Positions 1 through 11,310 of a stretch of 64,000 bases of DNA are shown here, in pieces. Source of the DNA: Tupaia tana. Taxonomy: Eukaryota; Chordata; Mammalia; Scandentia; Tupaiidae. The notes below the pieces were generated by a model. It did not search any database. It had not been told where the DNA came from and saw nothing but the letters and a program-made list of their open reading frames with translations. The stretch is from positions 62,147,027 to 62,211,026 of the forward strand of contig JAKSZU010000008.1 in assembly GCA_026018925.1 (NCBI GenBank), in the 5' to 3' direction. The position numbers and the translations under genes are program-made. The stretch's first letter is position 1, and every line of letters begins with the position of its first letter.

Positions 1-130
1 ATTCACTAAAATAACTTCCAAACTGTGTGTATTGGAGAAAATAAAATGGATCCCAGAAGAAGTGGTATGCAACAAGCAAGAATGATCACACCAATTGAGA
101 AATACGTTAGCATGCCTATAAAAGTACAGA

Positions 131-398
131 TTTTTTTTTTTTTTTTGGAGAGGTTTTCACTATAGGGCGCATGCGCTTGCCAGACAGACAGAGAGAAACA
201 TAGAGACATAAAGCGAGAAATCACCCCCCAGGGGGTTTGGTCACGTTGCAATCCCTTCTCCTCCATTCTCCTCTCGGGATCTTGGGCATGCATGCACACG
301 CGCCCGGCATGAGTTTTAAGCCACCGGGTCCAGGACGCGAACCACGGTCGACTACGTGGGAGTCCAGCGACATAGCCATTATGCTAACTGCTGGTTCC
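131..398 (-). mobile_element. tSINE-L, nearly full length
   Basis: tRNA-derived SINE read from the T-run (its A tail) at 131-146 to the head at 398. The complement shows the tRNA-like head with a B-box like motif, the C/G-run palindrome and the CTATAG-AAAACCTC end. It is flanked by an imperfect duplication, AAAAGTACAGATTTTT (120-135) against AAAAGTATAGATTTTT (from 400), which supports retroposition. CpG-containing positions are largely kept, so it is fairly young. The minus-strand ORF here is a chance reading of SINE sequence. Confidence 0.9.
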
Positions 399-530
399 TA
401 AAAGTATAGATTTTTTAAAATGATGATTCCTTTTCAGGGTTATATAATACATATTTTATGTTGAACAGAAACAATATGGAAGATTTGAGAGGCAAGCTAA
501 AGTTAAAGCATTCAAAGTGCTGCATTACTA

Positions 531-796
531 GGACCAGCAGTTGGAGTAATGGCTAAGCCACTGCACTCCCATGTAGTCCATAGCGGTTCTAGTTCCAGAC
601 CCAGTGGCTTAAACCCACACCGGGTGCGTGTGCATTCGTGCCCAAGATCCCGAGAAAAAAATGGAGAAGGGATTGCGGTGTGGCCATACCCCCGGGGGGT
701 GGGGGGTGATTTCTTACTTTCTGTCTATCTCTCTCTGTCTTTCTAGCGAGCACACATGCCCTACAGTAAAAGCTTCTCAAAAAAAAAAAAAAAAAA
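531..796 (+). mobile_element. tSINE-L with perfect 13-bp TSD
   Basis: Starts at GGACCAGCAGTTGG and ends in an A-run to 796. The 13-bp target-site duplication TGCTGCATTACTA is perfect (518-530 and 797-809), so both boundaries are exact. The body has the long C/G-run palindrome. It forms an inverted pair with the minus-strand copy at 916-1199, only about 120 bp away. Confidence 0.93.
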
Positions 797-891
797 TGCT
801 GCATTACTAATGAGAAGGACCAACATAAATTAAAATGTACGTATAATTTTTGTGTGTATATAGTCTATTTGCTTATTTAAGAGTTTTAATA

Positions 892-1507
892 CAGCTGATC
901 CTTGAACAATACAGGGTTTTTTTTTTTCTTTCTTTTTTCTTTTTTTTTTTGGAGAGGTTTTTGCCATAGGGTGCGTGTGCTCGCCAGACAGACAGAGAGA
1001 GATAGAGAGACAGAAAGCGAGAAATCACCCCCCAGGGGGGGATGGCCACACCGCAATCCCTTCTCCATTCTCCTCTCGGGATCTTGGGCACGCATGCACA
1101 CGCACCCGGCATGAGTTTAAGCCACCAGGTCCGGGATGCAAACCACGGTCGACTACGTGGGAGTCCAGTGACATAGCCATTACACTAACTGCTGGTCCCA
1201 GAGCAATACAGGCTTAAACTGCAAATCCACTTATATGTAGACTTGTTCAATAAAACTATAGATGTGTTATCTCATAATTTTCTTAAATAATATTTTTCCC
1301 ACCTAACTTACTTTTCTGTAAGAATACAGCATGTAATAGATATAACATATGACATATGAATTAATTGACAAGTTTAGGTTATTGGTAAGCCTTCTGGTTA
1401 ACAGCAAGCTGTTAGTGGTTAAGTTTGGGGGAAGTCAAAAGTTTGTGAATTTTTGACAGTTCTGATGGTCAGCACCCTTTACAAACATTGTTCAAGGGTG
1501 AACTCTA
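892..1507. mobile_element. Tigger-like (pogo/TcMar) DNA transposon, split by a SINE
   Basis: The left end CAGCTGATCCTTGAACAA matches, in reverse complement and with mismatches, the right end TTGTTCAAGGGTGAACTC near 1490-1507, giving degenerate terminal inverted repeats. The interior (1213-1490) resembles the non-autonomous Tigger-type element I recall that begins CAGTTGACCCTTGAACAAC. A minus-strand tSINE-L interrupts it near the left end. It is an old fossil with no transposase ORF. Confidence 0.75.
916..1199 (-). mobile_element. tSINE-L inserted in Tigger element
   Basis: A long pyrimidine tract at 916-950 is the degenerate A tail; the head ends at GCTGGTCCC near 1199. The duplication GAACAATACAGG (904-915) and GAGCAATACAGG (1201-1212) lies inside the Tigger end, so the SINE is younger than its host. 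Body and head motifs are well kept. Confidence 0.9.
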
Positions 1508-1744
1508 TGTACTTGGAGTGCTAAGGTAAGTATTCTGGTTCACAGGTTAATTTAGTCTGAAAACAGCTAGAAGCTAATGGACACATCTTTGAAAGGGCTC
1601 ACTTGGAAGAGTCACCCGAGGTGAGCACATACGGCATCCTATCACAGTACAGTGATGTACTCATTCTACCTTGAAGGTACTGACTATGAAAGCAGTTATA
1701 AAATACGTAACATAAACCAGTGACAGCTACACACAGATGTAATA

Positions 1745-1960
1745 GATGGATAAAAACAGTAAAAAGAAACACTCAAATATTTATGAACAGAATGAACAAA
1801 CTGTGTTATATTCATGAGTTTTACCAAAGTATGTGATATTCATACTATGAGTTTTACTCAGTGACAAAAAGGATCACAGATATAAAATGACTGAAATTCA
1901 TACACACTATGTTGACTGAAAGAATCTAGACACATAATACTCTTGTTGGTTCTGAATGGA
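1745..1960 (+). mobile_element. Degraded L1M 3' region
   Basis: The order of blocks (ATGGATAAA..., a GTTATATTCATGAG-like block, ACTCAGTGACAAAAAGGATC, then TGACTGAAAGAATCTAGACAC) follows the end of L1 ORF2 into the 3' UTR of old mammalian L1M elements. There is no open frame. The flanks 1508-1744 and 1961-2310 are unassigned, apart from a T-rich tract at about 2068-2117. Confidence 0.5.
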
Positions 1961-2310
1961 TAATCATAAGAGCTTTTTAAAGAGTGATACAGCTAACCCT
2001 TACCTAAGTTTTGATTTAGATTGTTACATTTTATACACAAAACCACCTTGTTTATATAAATTGTTTTTCGGGATTTTTTTTTTTTTTTTTTTTTTAGTTT
2101 TTTGGGGTTTTTTTTGTGTGTTTGTTTGCATTGACGAACTGTAAAAAAGCAGAATGTTTTATGATGATTTTTGCTTCAATGACATTAGGACAAATTTTAA
2201 AAAGTCTTAAACATTGAAAAAGAGGAATGCTGTGTATAATTCTATTTCTACTAAGGTCAAGGATAGGTAAGACTAGTCTGTGGTGATAGAAAAAAGAACA
2301 GCACAGGATC

Positions 2311-2543
2311 AGCTCATGACTTAGAAGTTAAAGGAGTTGGATCCCACATGGCTAACCATTGTTGACCCTGGGGTCGGACTCGCGGGCTTGAAAAATATAC
2401 TGGGTACACAAGTACATGTCCAAAATCCTGATGGGATAGGCAAATAAAGAAAAAAAGATTGCAGCATGATCACGCCCCAATCATGAGGCAATTTATCTCT
2501 GGCAAGCGCTCATGCCCACTAGCATTAGAAAAAAGAAAAAAGA
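2311..2543 (+). mobile_element. Old, diverged tSINE-L
   Basis: Aligns to the family head from TTAAAGGAGTTGGATCCCACATGG and to the body up to GCAAGCGCTCATGCCCA. Its start is eroded and the B-box is poor. It abuts the next copy head to tail, forming a dimer-like arrangement (2311-2782). Confidence 0.7.
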
Positions 2544-2782
2544 GGACCAGCAGGTGGCATGGAGGTTAAGGCATTGGATCCCACATGGCCAACTACACAG
2601 TTTAAGTCCTAAACCCACGGCTTGAGAATCACAACAGGCATGTGAGCATGCATGCCCAAAATCCTGAGAGGAAATGGCTTTCAACATGGCCATCTCCGCT
2701 TGGGATTGATTTCTCATTTTCCCTCTGTCTCTCTCTCTAGTAAGAATATGTACCCTATAGCAAAAACTCAAAAAAAGAAAGA
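2544..2782 (+). mobile_element. tSINE-L, second unit of a head-to-tail pair
   Basis: Begins GGACCAGCAGGTGGCATGG after an A/G-rich linker and ends at CCCTATAGCAAAAACTC plus A-rich tail. CpG sites are decayed. No clear TSD separates it from the preceding copy, so a dimeric source or a tail-targeted insertion are both possible. Confidence 0.8.
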
Positions 2783-2859
2783 GCAAAGCACATGCCTTTG
2801 AAGGTTGAAAACTATATGGAAAGAAGGATGATAGAATTTGGGGGTAAGGGATATATTCA

Positions 2860-3545
2860 TTTTTATTAGCTGCCATAATATATTACTACAATTTGGTACC
2901 TTAAACAATAGGAATGTATTCTCTCAATTCTGGAGACTAAAAGTCTGAAATCAAGGATCTGGCAGGACCATGTTCCTCTGAAGGTCCTACAAGACAGTCT
3001 TTTCTTTCCTTCTCCTACTTTAGGTGCCCCTAGACATTAGCTGGTTTGTGGCAGCACAACTCCAATGTCTATTTGTGTTTTGTTTCGTTTTTGAGATTTT
3101 TCTGGAATCGGGAGCATGTGGCTCACCAGAAAGACTGAGAGAGAAAATTGAGAAATCATCCCCCAGGGAAGATAGCCACAGTGCAATACCATCTCCTTTA
3201 TTATTCCCTCAGGATTTCAGGCATACACACACACACGCCCAGCATGAGTTTCAAGATGCCGGGTCTGGGACTCCAACTGCCATTGGCCATGTGGAAGTCC
3301 AGTGCATCATCTGCTATGCCACCTGCTGGCCTCTGCCTCTGTCTTAAGGTCTTCTTCTCATTTACCTTTGTCTTTTTCTGTCTCTTACAAATACATTCTC
3401 ATCATATTCAGGGCCCACCTTAATCCCCATGTGAGCATATCTTCATGCTTTATATACATCTTCAAAGACCCTATTTCCAAATATAGTCATATTCTAAGTT
3501 TCCAGGTAGACCTGGATTTTGGGGAGATAATAGTCAATCCACTAG
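2860..3545 (-). mobile_element. MLT1-type (ERVL-MaLR) LTR split by a SINE
   Basis: Reads on the plus strand as TTAGCTGCCATAATATATTA, AACAATAGGAATGTATT, TTCTGGAGACTAAAAGTC, and after the insertion GGGCCCACCTTAATC, AAAGACCCTATTTCCAAATA and a CCTGGATTTTGGGGAG-like block. This is the complement of the MLT1 LTR layout that I recall. A minus-strand SINE (3080-3332) splits it. No internal retroviral sequence is present, so this is a solo LTR fossil. Confidence 0.8.
3080..3332 (-). mobile_element. tSINE-L inserted in MLT1 LTR
   Basis: The complement runs from GGCCAGCAGGTGGCATAGCA back to an eroded tail near 3080. The long-body palindrome and AGAGAGAAAATTGAGAAATC block are visible. MLT1 sequence resumes on both sides. 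No confident TSD was found. Confidence 0.8.
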
Positions 3546-3890
3546 AGAGTGTGGTAGAAATGTTTTATATCTTGATTGGCTATTGGTTACATAAGCTTTT
3601 ATATTTGTAAATCTTAAAATTGCACATGTTTAAGTTTTATATATTACTGCATATCTTTATAATATGTATATTTTATAAGTAAATTATATCTCACTTTAAA
3701 AAACAAATGAATAGAAAGTGTTTATGCTAAATTCAGGATAATATAGTTACTTACCACACATCTTTTGAGTTTTCTATAAATTACATGATAGTCTTGTTTG
3801 TCTTTTAGAGTAATATTCTATTGGAGGAACAAGTTGGTGGAGTTAGTACTAAGTAAATGTTGAAATAGCATCTGAAAAGCAATACACGGT

Positions 3891-4168
3891 GGCCAGCAGG
3901 TGGCATGGATATTAAGGTGGCTGGATTCCACATGGCTGAATGTGCGGTTCAAGGCCTGGATCTGACAGCTTGAAAAAAATGCTGTGTGTGTGTGTGTTTG
4001 CACATGCACGTGTATGCATCTGCTCAAAATCCCAATAAGAGAATGAGGAAAAGGGATTACAGTGTGGACATCTCATGGGGTGGGGGAAAGAAGAGGTTAT
4101 TTCTCCCTTTCCATCTCTCTTTTCTCTCTGTCTCTCTGGCAAGAGCATACTGTATAGGAAACTTAAAA
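3891..4168 (+). mobile_element. tSINE-L, older copy with GT tract in body
   Basis: Starts GGCCAGCAGGTGGCATGG. The body contains a short GT repeat near 3983-3999 where other copies read GCGTGTGCGTG. Possible short TSD CAATACACG (3880-3888) and CAATACATG after the tail. The variant body (GGCTTGAAAAA after the head) groups it with other older copies such as 20191 and 45525. Confidence 0.8.
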
Positions 4169-4366
4169 ATCAATACATGAACCTTATGATGTCATTGTAT
4201 CTAATGATGACAATATTGATTTAAGAGAAGAAATATACTGTTTCTAAATCCAACATAAATTTAGAATTGCTACAACCTGAAATTCTGTATAATTTCTAAA
4301 ATATTAAAAATTCATGGAACTTTTAGTTTTTACAGTATCAAGCAAGGACATAAATATAATAGGATA

Positions 4367-4633
4367 CAGACCAGCAGATGGCATAATGGTTACGTTGCTG
4401 GAGTCCCATATAGTCGACTGCAGCTCGAGTCCCAGACCCGGTGGCTTAAAGCTCACGCCAGGCATGTGTGCACCCATGCCCAAAATCCCAAGAGGAGAAT
4501 AGAGAAGATATTGCATGCAGCATGGCCTTTCCCCCTAGAGGTACGATTTCTCACTTTTTTCTCTCTGTCTCTATCTCTCTGACAAGCACACATACCCTAT
4601 AGCAAAAACCTCTCTAAAAAAAGTTTTTAAAAT
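4367..4633 (+). mobile_element. tSINE-L with TSD
   Basis: Head GACCAGCAGATGGCATAATGG with a B-box like GCTCGAGTCCC. Ends in CCTATAGCAAAAACCTC and an A/T tail. TSD AAATATAATAGGATA (4352-4366) and AAATATAATGGGATA (4634-4648), one mismatch in 15. Confidence 0.88.
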
Positions 4634-4649
4634 AAATATAATGGGATAT

Positions 4650-5144
4650 AAAGTTACACTCACTTCATTTTATGGAGTTAAGCCAATAAAGAAAAGAGAA
4701 GGAATAGAAAACTCATCAGTTATTGTAACTTTTATATTGCATATAAAACCCATATCAAGTCACATCATTCCTGTACGTACTATGATGTAAAAGCCAATAT
4801 ATTTATAAGCACTTAGGGCAGGCCAACATAGTATTAGTTCCACTTGATGCTCTCCCTTTTCCTAGGCTCCCAGAGACCCAGTTCGGTCTTACAGCCTTTC
4901 TTCCAGGGAGATCCTAAAACCAGGGCTTAACTTAATCTACCGTTCAGAGACAGTGCCAAAGAACCAATGCTCTAGTAGGTTAGGATTCAGGGCCTTTTTG
5001 GTACTCTGAATTGACTAGTAGGGTCTACTTCTTCTCACCTATTCCAGGACTTAGCATATCAACTGCTTTTCTGTGCATATTTAATCTATTTCATGGGCAT
5101 TCTTATCTCAAACTTATCCATGCTTCCTAAATAATTTCTCATTT
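4650..5144. other. Unassigned sequence
   Basis: No ORF, RNA or repeat family recognised. The GC level is slightly higher near 4840-4930. The stretch may include old repeat too diverged to recognise by eye. Confidence 0.5.
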
Positions 5145-5160
5145 AATACCTTATTTCTTT

Positions 5161-5407
5161 TTTTTTGGAGAGGTTTTTGCTATAGGCCACATGTGCTCGC
5201 CAGACAGAGAGAGAGAGACAGACAGAAAGCAAGAAATCACCCCCCAGGGGCGATGGCCATGCCGCAATCCCTTCTCTGTTCTCCTCTTGGGATCTTAGGC
5301 ATGCACGTACATGCACCCAGCGTGAGTTTAAACCACCGGGTCCGGGACGCGAACCGCGGTCGACTACATGGGAGTCCAGCGACAGCCATTACGCTAACTG
5401 CGGTCCC
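5161..5407 (-). mobile_element. tSINE-L with perfect 16-bp TSD
   Basis: Flanked by AATACCTTATTTCTTT at 5145-5160 and 5408-5423, identical over 16 bp. Short T-run then GGAGAGGTTTTTGCTATAGG. The B-box complement GGACGCGAACCGCGG is nearly intact. The head lacks a few bases near its 5' end (GCGGTCCC at 5400-5407). A young copy. Confidence 0.93.
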
Positions 5408-5423
5408 AATACCTTATTTCTTT

Positions 5424-6204
5424 ACATTTACAATCATGGGAAGGTGTGGAGAACCAATTGAGATCACCCCCTTAAATATAATGACTAATACATTTTTGAC
5501 AAACAACTTTCCAAATATCCCTTTATATATGTACAGGTATACAAGATATAATTTATATTTTTCATAAATATGATTTGTACTGCATCTTAACTTGTTTAAT
5601 TTCAGGCAAGTTATAAGCATCTCTTCATAGCAATGGACTGGACCAGTGTGACTTTTATATTTCCTGAATGTTTCAGTTTTACTTGGTGCTTCTACTTACT
5701 ACCACTACACACAGAATGACCTCCAAGATTACTTTTAGGGAGACCATAACCAGCTTTCTAGTCCTTGATTCAAGACCTCATTCTTATTTCTTATCCTTAC
5801 AACACCAATAAGCCTAAGTTTCTTTTTTCTTTTCGTGATAATATTATTTTCTGTCACCTTAACTCCAACTCTCACTTGTGACTTCCACTAATCCTTCTCA
5901 CTTACTTCTCACTTGAACAGTTACAGGACCCAACACCAGATTTACCTGTCTTTACGTCAGTCTGCATTCCATTGCGAGTGAATTTTCCTGCCTTTACACT
6001 TTCTATAGTATTTCTATTATGCCTTACACTGACTGGATAATTGTGATTTACAAATCACTCTCATATAGCTGATGGAAAATAACCCTATAATATCTACCAT
6101 TTTCTCAACTGCCTCTTGAGGAGGTTTTATTGTAGTATTGTCCTTAATGTCTTGATTGGGGTTTGAGTGAGTTTTGAAGAACTGCAATTGAGCACAACTT
6201 AGAT
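5424..6204. other. Unassigned sequence, possible old LINE remnant
   Basis: No convincing ORF. The C/T-rich stretch at about 5700-6000 vaguely resembles old L2 3' sequence, but I cannot align it with confidence. Confidence 0.4.
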
Positions 6205-6216
6205 AGTGCAAAAATT

Positions 6217-6435
6217 GGGACCAGCAGATGGCACTCCCATGCAGTCAACCATGGTTCGAGTCCTCGACCTGGGGGCTTAAAACTCATGCCCAAGACCCCA
6301 GGAGGAGAAGGGATTGTGGCGTGGCTATCCACCCTGGAGAGTGATTTCTTGCTTTTTCTCTCTGTGTGTCTCTTTCTCTGGCAAGCACATGCACCCTATA
6401 GCAAAAAAATATCTCTTAAAAAAAAAAAAAGAAGA
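6217..6435 (+). mobile_element. tSINE-L with head deletion
   Basis: GGGACCAGCAGATGGC is followed at once by ACTCCCATG, so about 20 bases between the A-box and the middle of the head are missing. The copy is probably unable to use its pol III promoter. TSD AGTGCAAAAATT (6205-6216) and AGTGTAAAAATT (6436-6447). Confidence 0.88.
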
Positions 6436-6449
6436 AGTGTAAAAATTAA

Positions 6450-8505
6450 TGGAGGGGGTGGATAGAGCACAGAAAGTTGGGGGAAGAGGAACAAAAGCTG
6501 GGAAAATTGAGAAGCTGTGTGAGGAAATGACTGGGAGAGTCCAACGCTTTTTAATTTTCAGGGCTGTCCAAGAACATAGCCACCTTAAGCACAAAGACCT
6601 CTGGACATAATATATAGAGAAACAATTTATGACTCTTTCATAAAAGAGACATCCTTAAATACGAGCATCCAGGAGACTAAGGCAAAGGCCTTCCTTGGCT
6701 GTTGATTGGAGCCATATTAAAAGCCATCCCACAATACAGAGCTGTCTGCAGCATGTCTGTAGAGCTTGCTGTTTACCTTCTACTCGAAAGGTAACTACAA
6801 ATTTTAAAAAGCAGCATCAAGGTTTTCCAAATCCCAAACCTAGCTTTCTAAGGGAAACAGAATTTGGAAAGTTTAAGTACATACCAAAAGAGTTTAAGGA
6901 GAAGGCTTTCTGCCCCATAGTCATGACCACTAAAGTTGAAGCTATACTTACTTTCAGTTCAAAAGTTAAACCAAAAGGTCTTTTATCATTATAAATCATA
7001 TCCATAGTAAGAAGTATGGAGGAGAGACAATTACAGAACCAAGAGAATCCACACAAATTAAAGGCTTCTGGTTTTGTTTTCATCTATCAGAGGCCAACTT
7101 TCATCATGACCACAAGATTTCAGAGTCAACAAATTGTGTCCTATATTTAAAAAAACATATATTCTTAAAAGCATTAAATCATTGCTTTATTTACTTGAAC
7201 CTCAACACTTAAACAATGAAAATGAATTACGGAATGCTTACCTGGGCCCATATCTTGGATATCTTTATAACCCTACACACAAGGAATTTTCTCAAAGCAA
7301 AAGCAATGTGAACCGCACCCAACCTAAGAGCTCCCTCTTCCCTTTCTCCTGTCTTTTCAGTCATTCATAATGCTCAGTGCTAAGGACAGGAACACATCTG
7401 AGTTTTACAATCTGAAGTTCCTTGCCCCAAACTTCAAGCAGACTTTTCAGGTTAATTACCATTGTCCAGTGTAAACTATCCTAGTGGCCTTCTCTACATT
7501 GTAAATCAATAGCTTAGTAATTCAACAAGGACTTCTCCATCCATTATAATGGTAACTACACCAAGGCCTGTGTCTAAACACAAGCAAAAATAGATGTTTA
7601 AACATGACTGGAGTAATTCATTTTGTCAGCATCTTAATAAGTCAAATGGCTCTGTCTATTGCTATGAGATTTAGTTCAACTGTGCAGGTGGATAAACAGA
7701 TCTTAATTCCCAGCTTTGATGACCATGTTTATTTGCTCTCTCTGTAAGCTTCAACTTTTCCAACCCTGAAGCCTGCTGAGATCCAGAGCCTCATCATTCC
7801 AATCAAAACACTTTTCTAAATCTAGACCCACCCAAAATTCTAAAGATGAAATATATCACACAAAACATGAAAAATCTTGAAAAGGGTGGTAGACAGTGAT
7901 TCTAGCACAAACCCACACATATCTCCTCAACAGGAAAAAGAACACATAAATTTAGAAGAAAAAAAAAAACATAACGCAGAAACAAAGTGTATCACTAGCA
8001 ATTATATCAAGAGAGAGAAACACCGTAACTTTTACTATTAATTCTAATCATTCATTTTGTGTTCCTATTAAATTGCAAAGTAAGGTTGGCCTTTTTATAA
8101 ATCCTGATACGTTAAAGTTTGATCTTTTGGTAAATCAAATCCAGTTACTCACATTTTATCTCCGAGAACATTTTATGTAGGTGTTGAATGTCCATCTGTT
8201 TCCAATATACTCCTGACACTCTTTTAAAGTGTTCCCTGTTTCTGGAGTTAGCCCTTGCGAAACAAGACGAAATCTAAATTCCTTCTGGGTGAAGGCATCC
8301 ATTCCTGACAAAGGTACAGATTTCTAATTCTGAAAATAATGGAACTGAACAATGGGCTGTTGGAATTTGAGCCTCACTCCACATTTGCTGGTTAAATAAT
8401 GTTGCCGATTCGAAAGAATTTTTAAAATGAACAATCAGTATTTAGTTCCTCAAGCAAGCTTATCACAAAATTGCTAATATGTGTGTACCTCTAGTTGAAA
8501 GCATA
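6450..8505. other. Unassigned AT-rich sequence
   Basis: About 2 kb with no recognisable repeat. A 99-codon plus-strand ORF (6695-6994) has no recognisable motif and overlaps an equally long minus-strand ORF, so I treat both as chance. This may be unique intergenic or intronic sequence. Confidence 0.5.
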
Positions 8506-8507
8506 TA

Positions 8508-8634
8508 CAAGGAGACTTCACAAAGTTTATGGAAAAATGGAATTAATGTACAAATTTATTTTGGTGCAAAAATTTTGAAATCCATGGTCTTTCCATAATA
8601 TGCAATTTTTGTGGACTTCCTAACAACCTCTCTT
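8508..8634 (+). mobile_element. Palindromic mariner-like MITE, copy 1
   Basis: About 127 bp with imperfect terminal inverted repeats (ACTTCACAAAGTTTATGGAA against the complement of CACAAAAATTGC...CTTCC) and flanking TA. The interior TTTATTTTGGTGCAAAAAT is shared with the copies at 13846, 24707 and 60478. There is no coding capacity. I recall related elements across several mammals but cannot give a library name. Confidence 0.65.
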
Positions 8635-8639
8635 ATAAA

Positions 8640-10570
8640 AAAGAAGAAGAAAAGGAAGCTTGCAATGTCAGATCCTTTGCATATCAAGTTGAATACAGAT
8701 CTCTCCCACTAGAGTTTGGCAGCCTTGGGATAAATATCCTCTAATCGTGTCCCTTATGAAACTCAAACTCTACAAAGCAATCAAGGTCATGAATTAATAA
8801 GATACATAAGAGTTCACCAAAATGAGAAGTGTGTGTATTAGAATACTATGATTAGTTTTAGTAATTTAATATTTATATAATATCATCTTATAGCATATAA
8901 TCAAATCACTAAAGCAAAGACAACAAATTTTAATGCTAAATGTTTACCATTACAATCAAGACTTAGCTGAAAAGTAAATATTAAAATTTATAATGTTAAT
9001 AAAGCTTATAAATAAATTTCTAAATATCCATTAAAGCTCTAAAGGAGCTAAATCTAGAAAAAAAATTTTGAACATATTAATCAAGGGCAAAACATGTACC
9101 AAAAGTGTCAAAGTTTTAGAAACTTACAGAATTAAACCTTATTTTCTTAGGATCTCTTATCTTTGTCCTGAGTTCTTTAAAAGAGAAAAATACTTTTAGA
9201 ACAAAGCTTACAACTTAGCTTTAGCTTCCTAAAGAAGTTCTGGCTTTGAGAACCTTATATTATTTACCTTGAAATGTTACTATTTCATAATGAATCATTA
9301 ACTACTTTAAAATTAATCATTTTATCCATCTACGTATCTCAATTAGTAATGAAAAAGTGGATATATGTATTTATCTCTGGAAGTATTCCTTGGGAACATT
9401 TCTAAAAATGTATATGCCCCTTCTAAAAATTCATAAGCCCTCAAAGCATGGAAATCATTTGTAGAGGTGTATAGTCATAGAAATATCAGCATTAAAGGTT
9501 GTTTAATGATGATAAAAATCAGATTTTGTTTCTGCTACTAAAATATGTATCCACTATACAAAAACTCAAAACTAAGAGAAACTAGGATATTTTAAAACAT
9601 GAAAGGAGAGAGTTAAATAGAGTGACAGATACATTTAACATATAAAGTGCTAATATCTTCCAAAAAATGAAAAAAATTACATGTACAAGTCTTTAGTTCT
9701 TTGCCAGGGCCAGCACCATTTGAGCCATAATCCTCATACACTGGCACCTCAAAAGTACATTTACAACTATGATGAACTGTGGCCATAGTGTGACTCACTG
9801 GATTTTTCTTTTCATTCTTTCATTTTTTTTTTTATAGGAATGCGTAAAGCCTCCACAAGGCACATCATGAATGCTTCAAGTCTGACTTCACTAGATGTCA
9901 CAGGGATATTCTGAATACTCAGATAATATCAGCGTATCAGGGAAAAATCAACGAACCAAGATATAATTGAAAAATAAATGTTGTGGACTCTTCCATGGCT
10001 CTATTTGAGGGCATGACAGACCTGCCCAGAATATGATAAAACTCGTTTTCCTTCTAACTTAACAAGTTACAGACATCATGAACATTCAAGACCATCTGAC
10101 CAACTGGAGAAATGGGAAGACCAAAGTAAACAATCACTGTAGTCAAGGAGAAATAACTGTGGTTCAACACCTGGAGTCAAAGCAGCAACCCTTCAACATG
10201 TCTCTCCCCAAATGTAAGCACCTGAAGCAAAGGTGGATTGCACATCTGGCGGTGGGAGCACTTGTATTCCAGAAGAACTCCTAAAGAAACAGCAGTACTA
10301 AGTACTCTGCATACTTATTTTTTTTAAATGAACTCCCATCATGTCCTGATTCTCAGGGCTCAGCATGAGAGACAGGCTCAAGGAAGCTCCATTTAGCACT
10401 TTGACATGTCTGTTCTATACACTGATCCACAGAGAGCCAGTCACAGTCTAGCCTATGCGAGGGTGAGAAGCTCAAGTAAAACCAAATAATTCAAATAGAA
10501 TAAGACGACTTTAGAAATGCTCCAAACATACTTTCAAAATAACCGTACCCAAAGTCTAAAAGGCACGACA
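8640..10570. other. Unassigned sequence
   Basis: Very AT-rich at 8840-9600. A pyrimidine tract followed by TATAG near 9820-9838 resembles a 3' splice site but has no supporting reading frame or 5' partner. The 68-codon ORF at 10078-10284 is unrecognised. Confidence 0.45.
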
Positions 10571-10730
10571 GGGGCCAACAGATGGTGTGGTAGTTGGGTA
10601 GACTCCCATATAGTTGACCAAAGTTTGAGTCCCAAACCTGGTGACATGCTTTCTCACTTTGCCCTCTCCCTCTCTCATTCTGTCTCTCTCTCTGGTGAGC
10701 ATGTGTGACCTATAGTAAATTAAAAAGGAA
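10571..10730 (+). mobile_element. tSINE, internally deleted
   Basis: Head GGGGCCAACAGATGGTGTGG, then GGTGACATGCTTTCTCACTTT directly after the head as in the short type. Its end is GGTGAGCATGTGTGACCTATAGTAAA, as in the long type. It is either a body-deleted long copy or an intermediate between the two types. Confidence 0.75.
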
Positions 10731-10959
10731 ATAAGAGCAAGACAAATTTTTAAAAAAGCAGCCAAGTATAGAGCCCAATAGGAAATTCAAATTATAAGCC
10801 CCAATTTTGCACATACAATTCCTCAAAAAAAATGTAGCATTTCCCATAATTAACGCTCACTTTGAGAAACCAAGCCCTGTAAGAATTACTTTCTTCTACC
10901 CCCTATAAACTCTGTAGTGAAAAATCTTAATATACATCCCTACCTTAAATGTTAATTCT

Positions 10960-11310
10960 TACAGGAGGTTTTTATTTTTGTTTCTTAAATATCCACATTT
11001 TTTCTTTGCCCCATATTTTTATAGTGGTAAAATATACCTAATAATAGCATTTACCATTCTAATTATATACTTTATTTTATAACTTATTTACATTTAATGG
11101 TTATACATCATGAAGATGTACAATTTTTCTAAGCATCCATGCAATGTGTGATAGTCAGGTCAGGGATATTACCATATAGGTTGTTTCAACATAAAAACTT
11201 TACATTCCTATATTTGTTAAACACTTTTTGTTCTGAGCCCCTCCCACTTCACCCCTACCCTCTCTCCCATCCATTCTCCTAACAGTCTCCAGTATGTTCA
11301 GTGAAGAATC
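10960..11310 (-). mobile_element. Old L1 3' end (L1MA-like)
   Basis: The plus strand contains CAATGTGTGATAGTCAGGTCAG and GGTAAAATATACCTAATAAT-like blocks, which match the complement of old L1 3' UTR sequence as I remember it. Heavily diverged; borders are approximate. Confidence 0.5.

Noticed and set aside
531..796. SINE heads as functional tRNA genes
   Set aside because: The A-box and B-box like motifs exist, but acceptor-stem pairing and a proper anticodon arm are not visible and the sequence continues into a SINE body.
549..1217. Repeated arginine-, serine- and proline-rich ORFs with similar peptides
   Set aside because: The same peptides recur at every long SINE copy in both orientations. 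They are translations of the SINE body, not a gene family.
9780..9900. Pyrimidine tract plus TATAG as an exon boundary
   Set aside because: No open frame with coding character follows and no donor site pairs with it. Such motifs arise often in AT-rich DNA.
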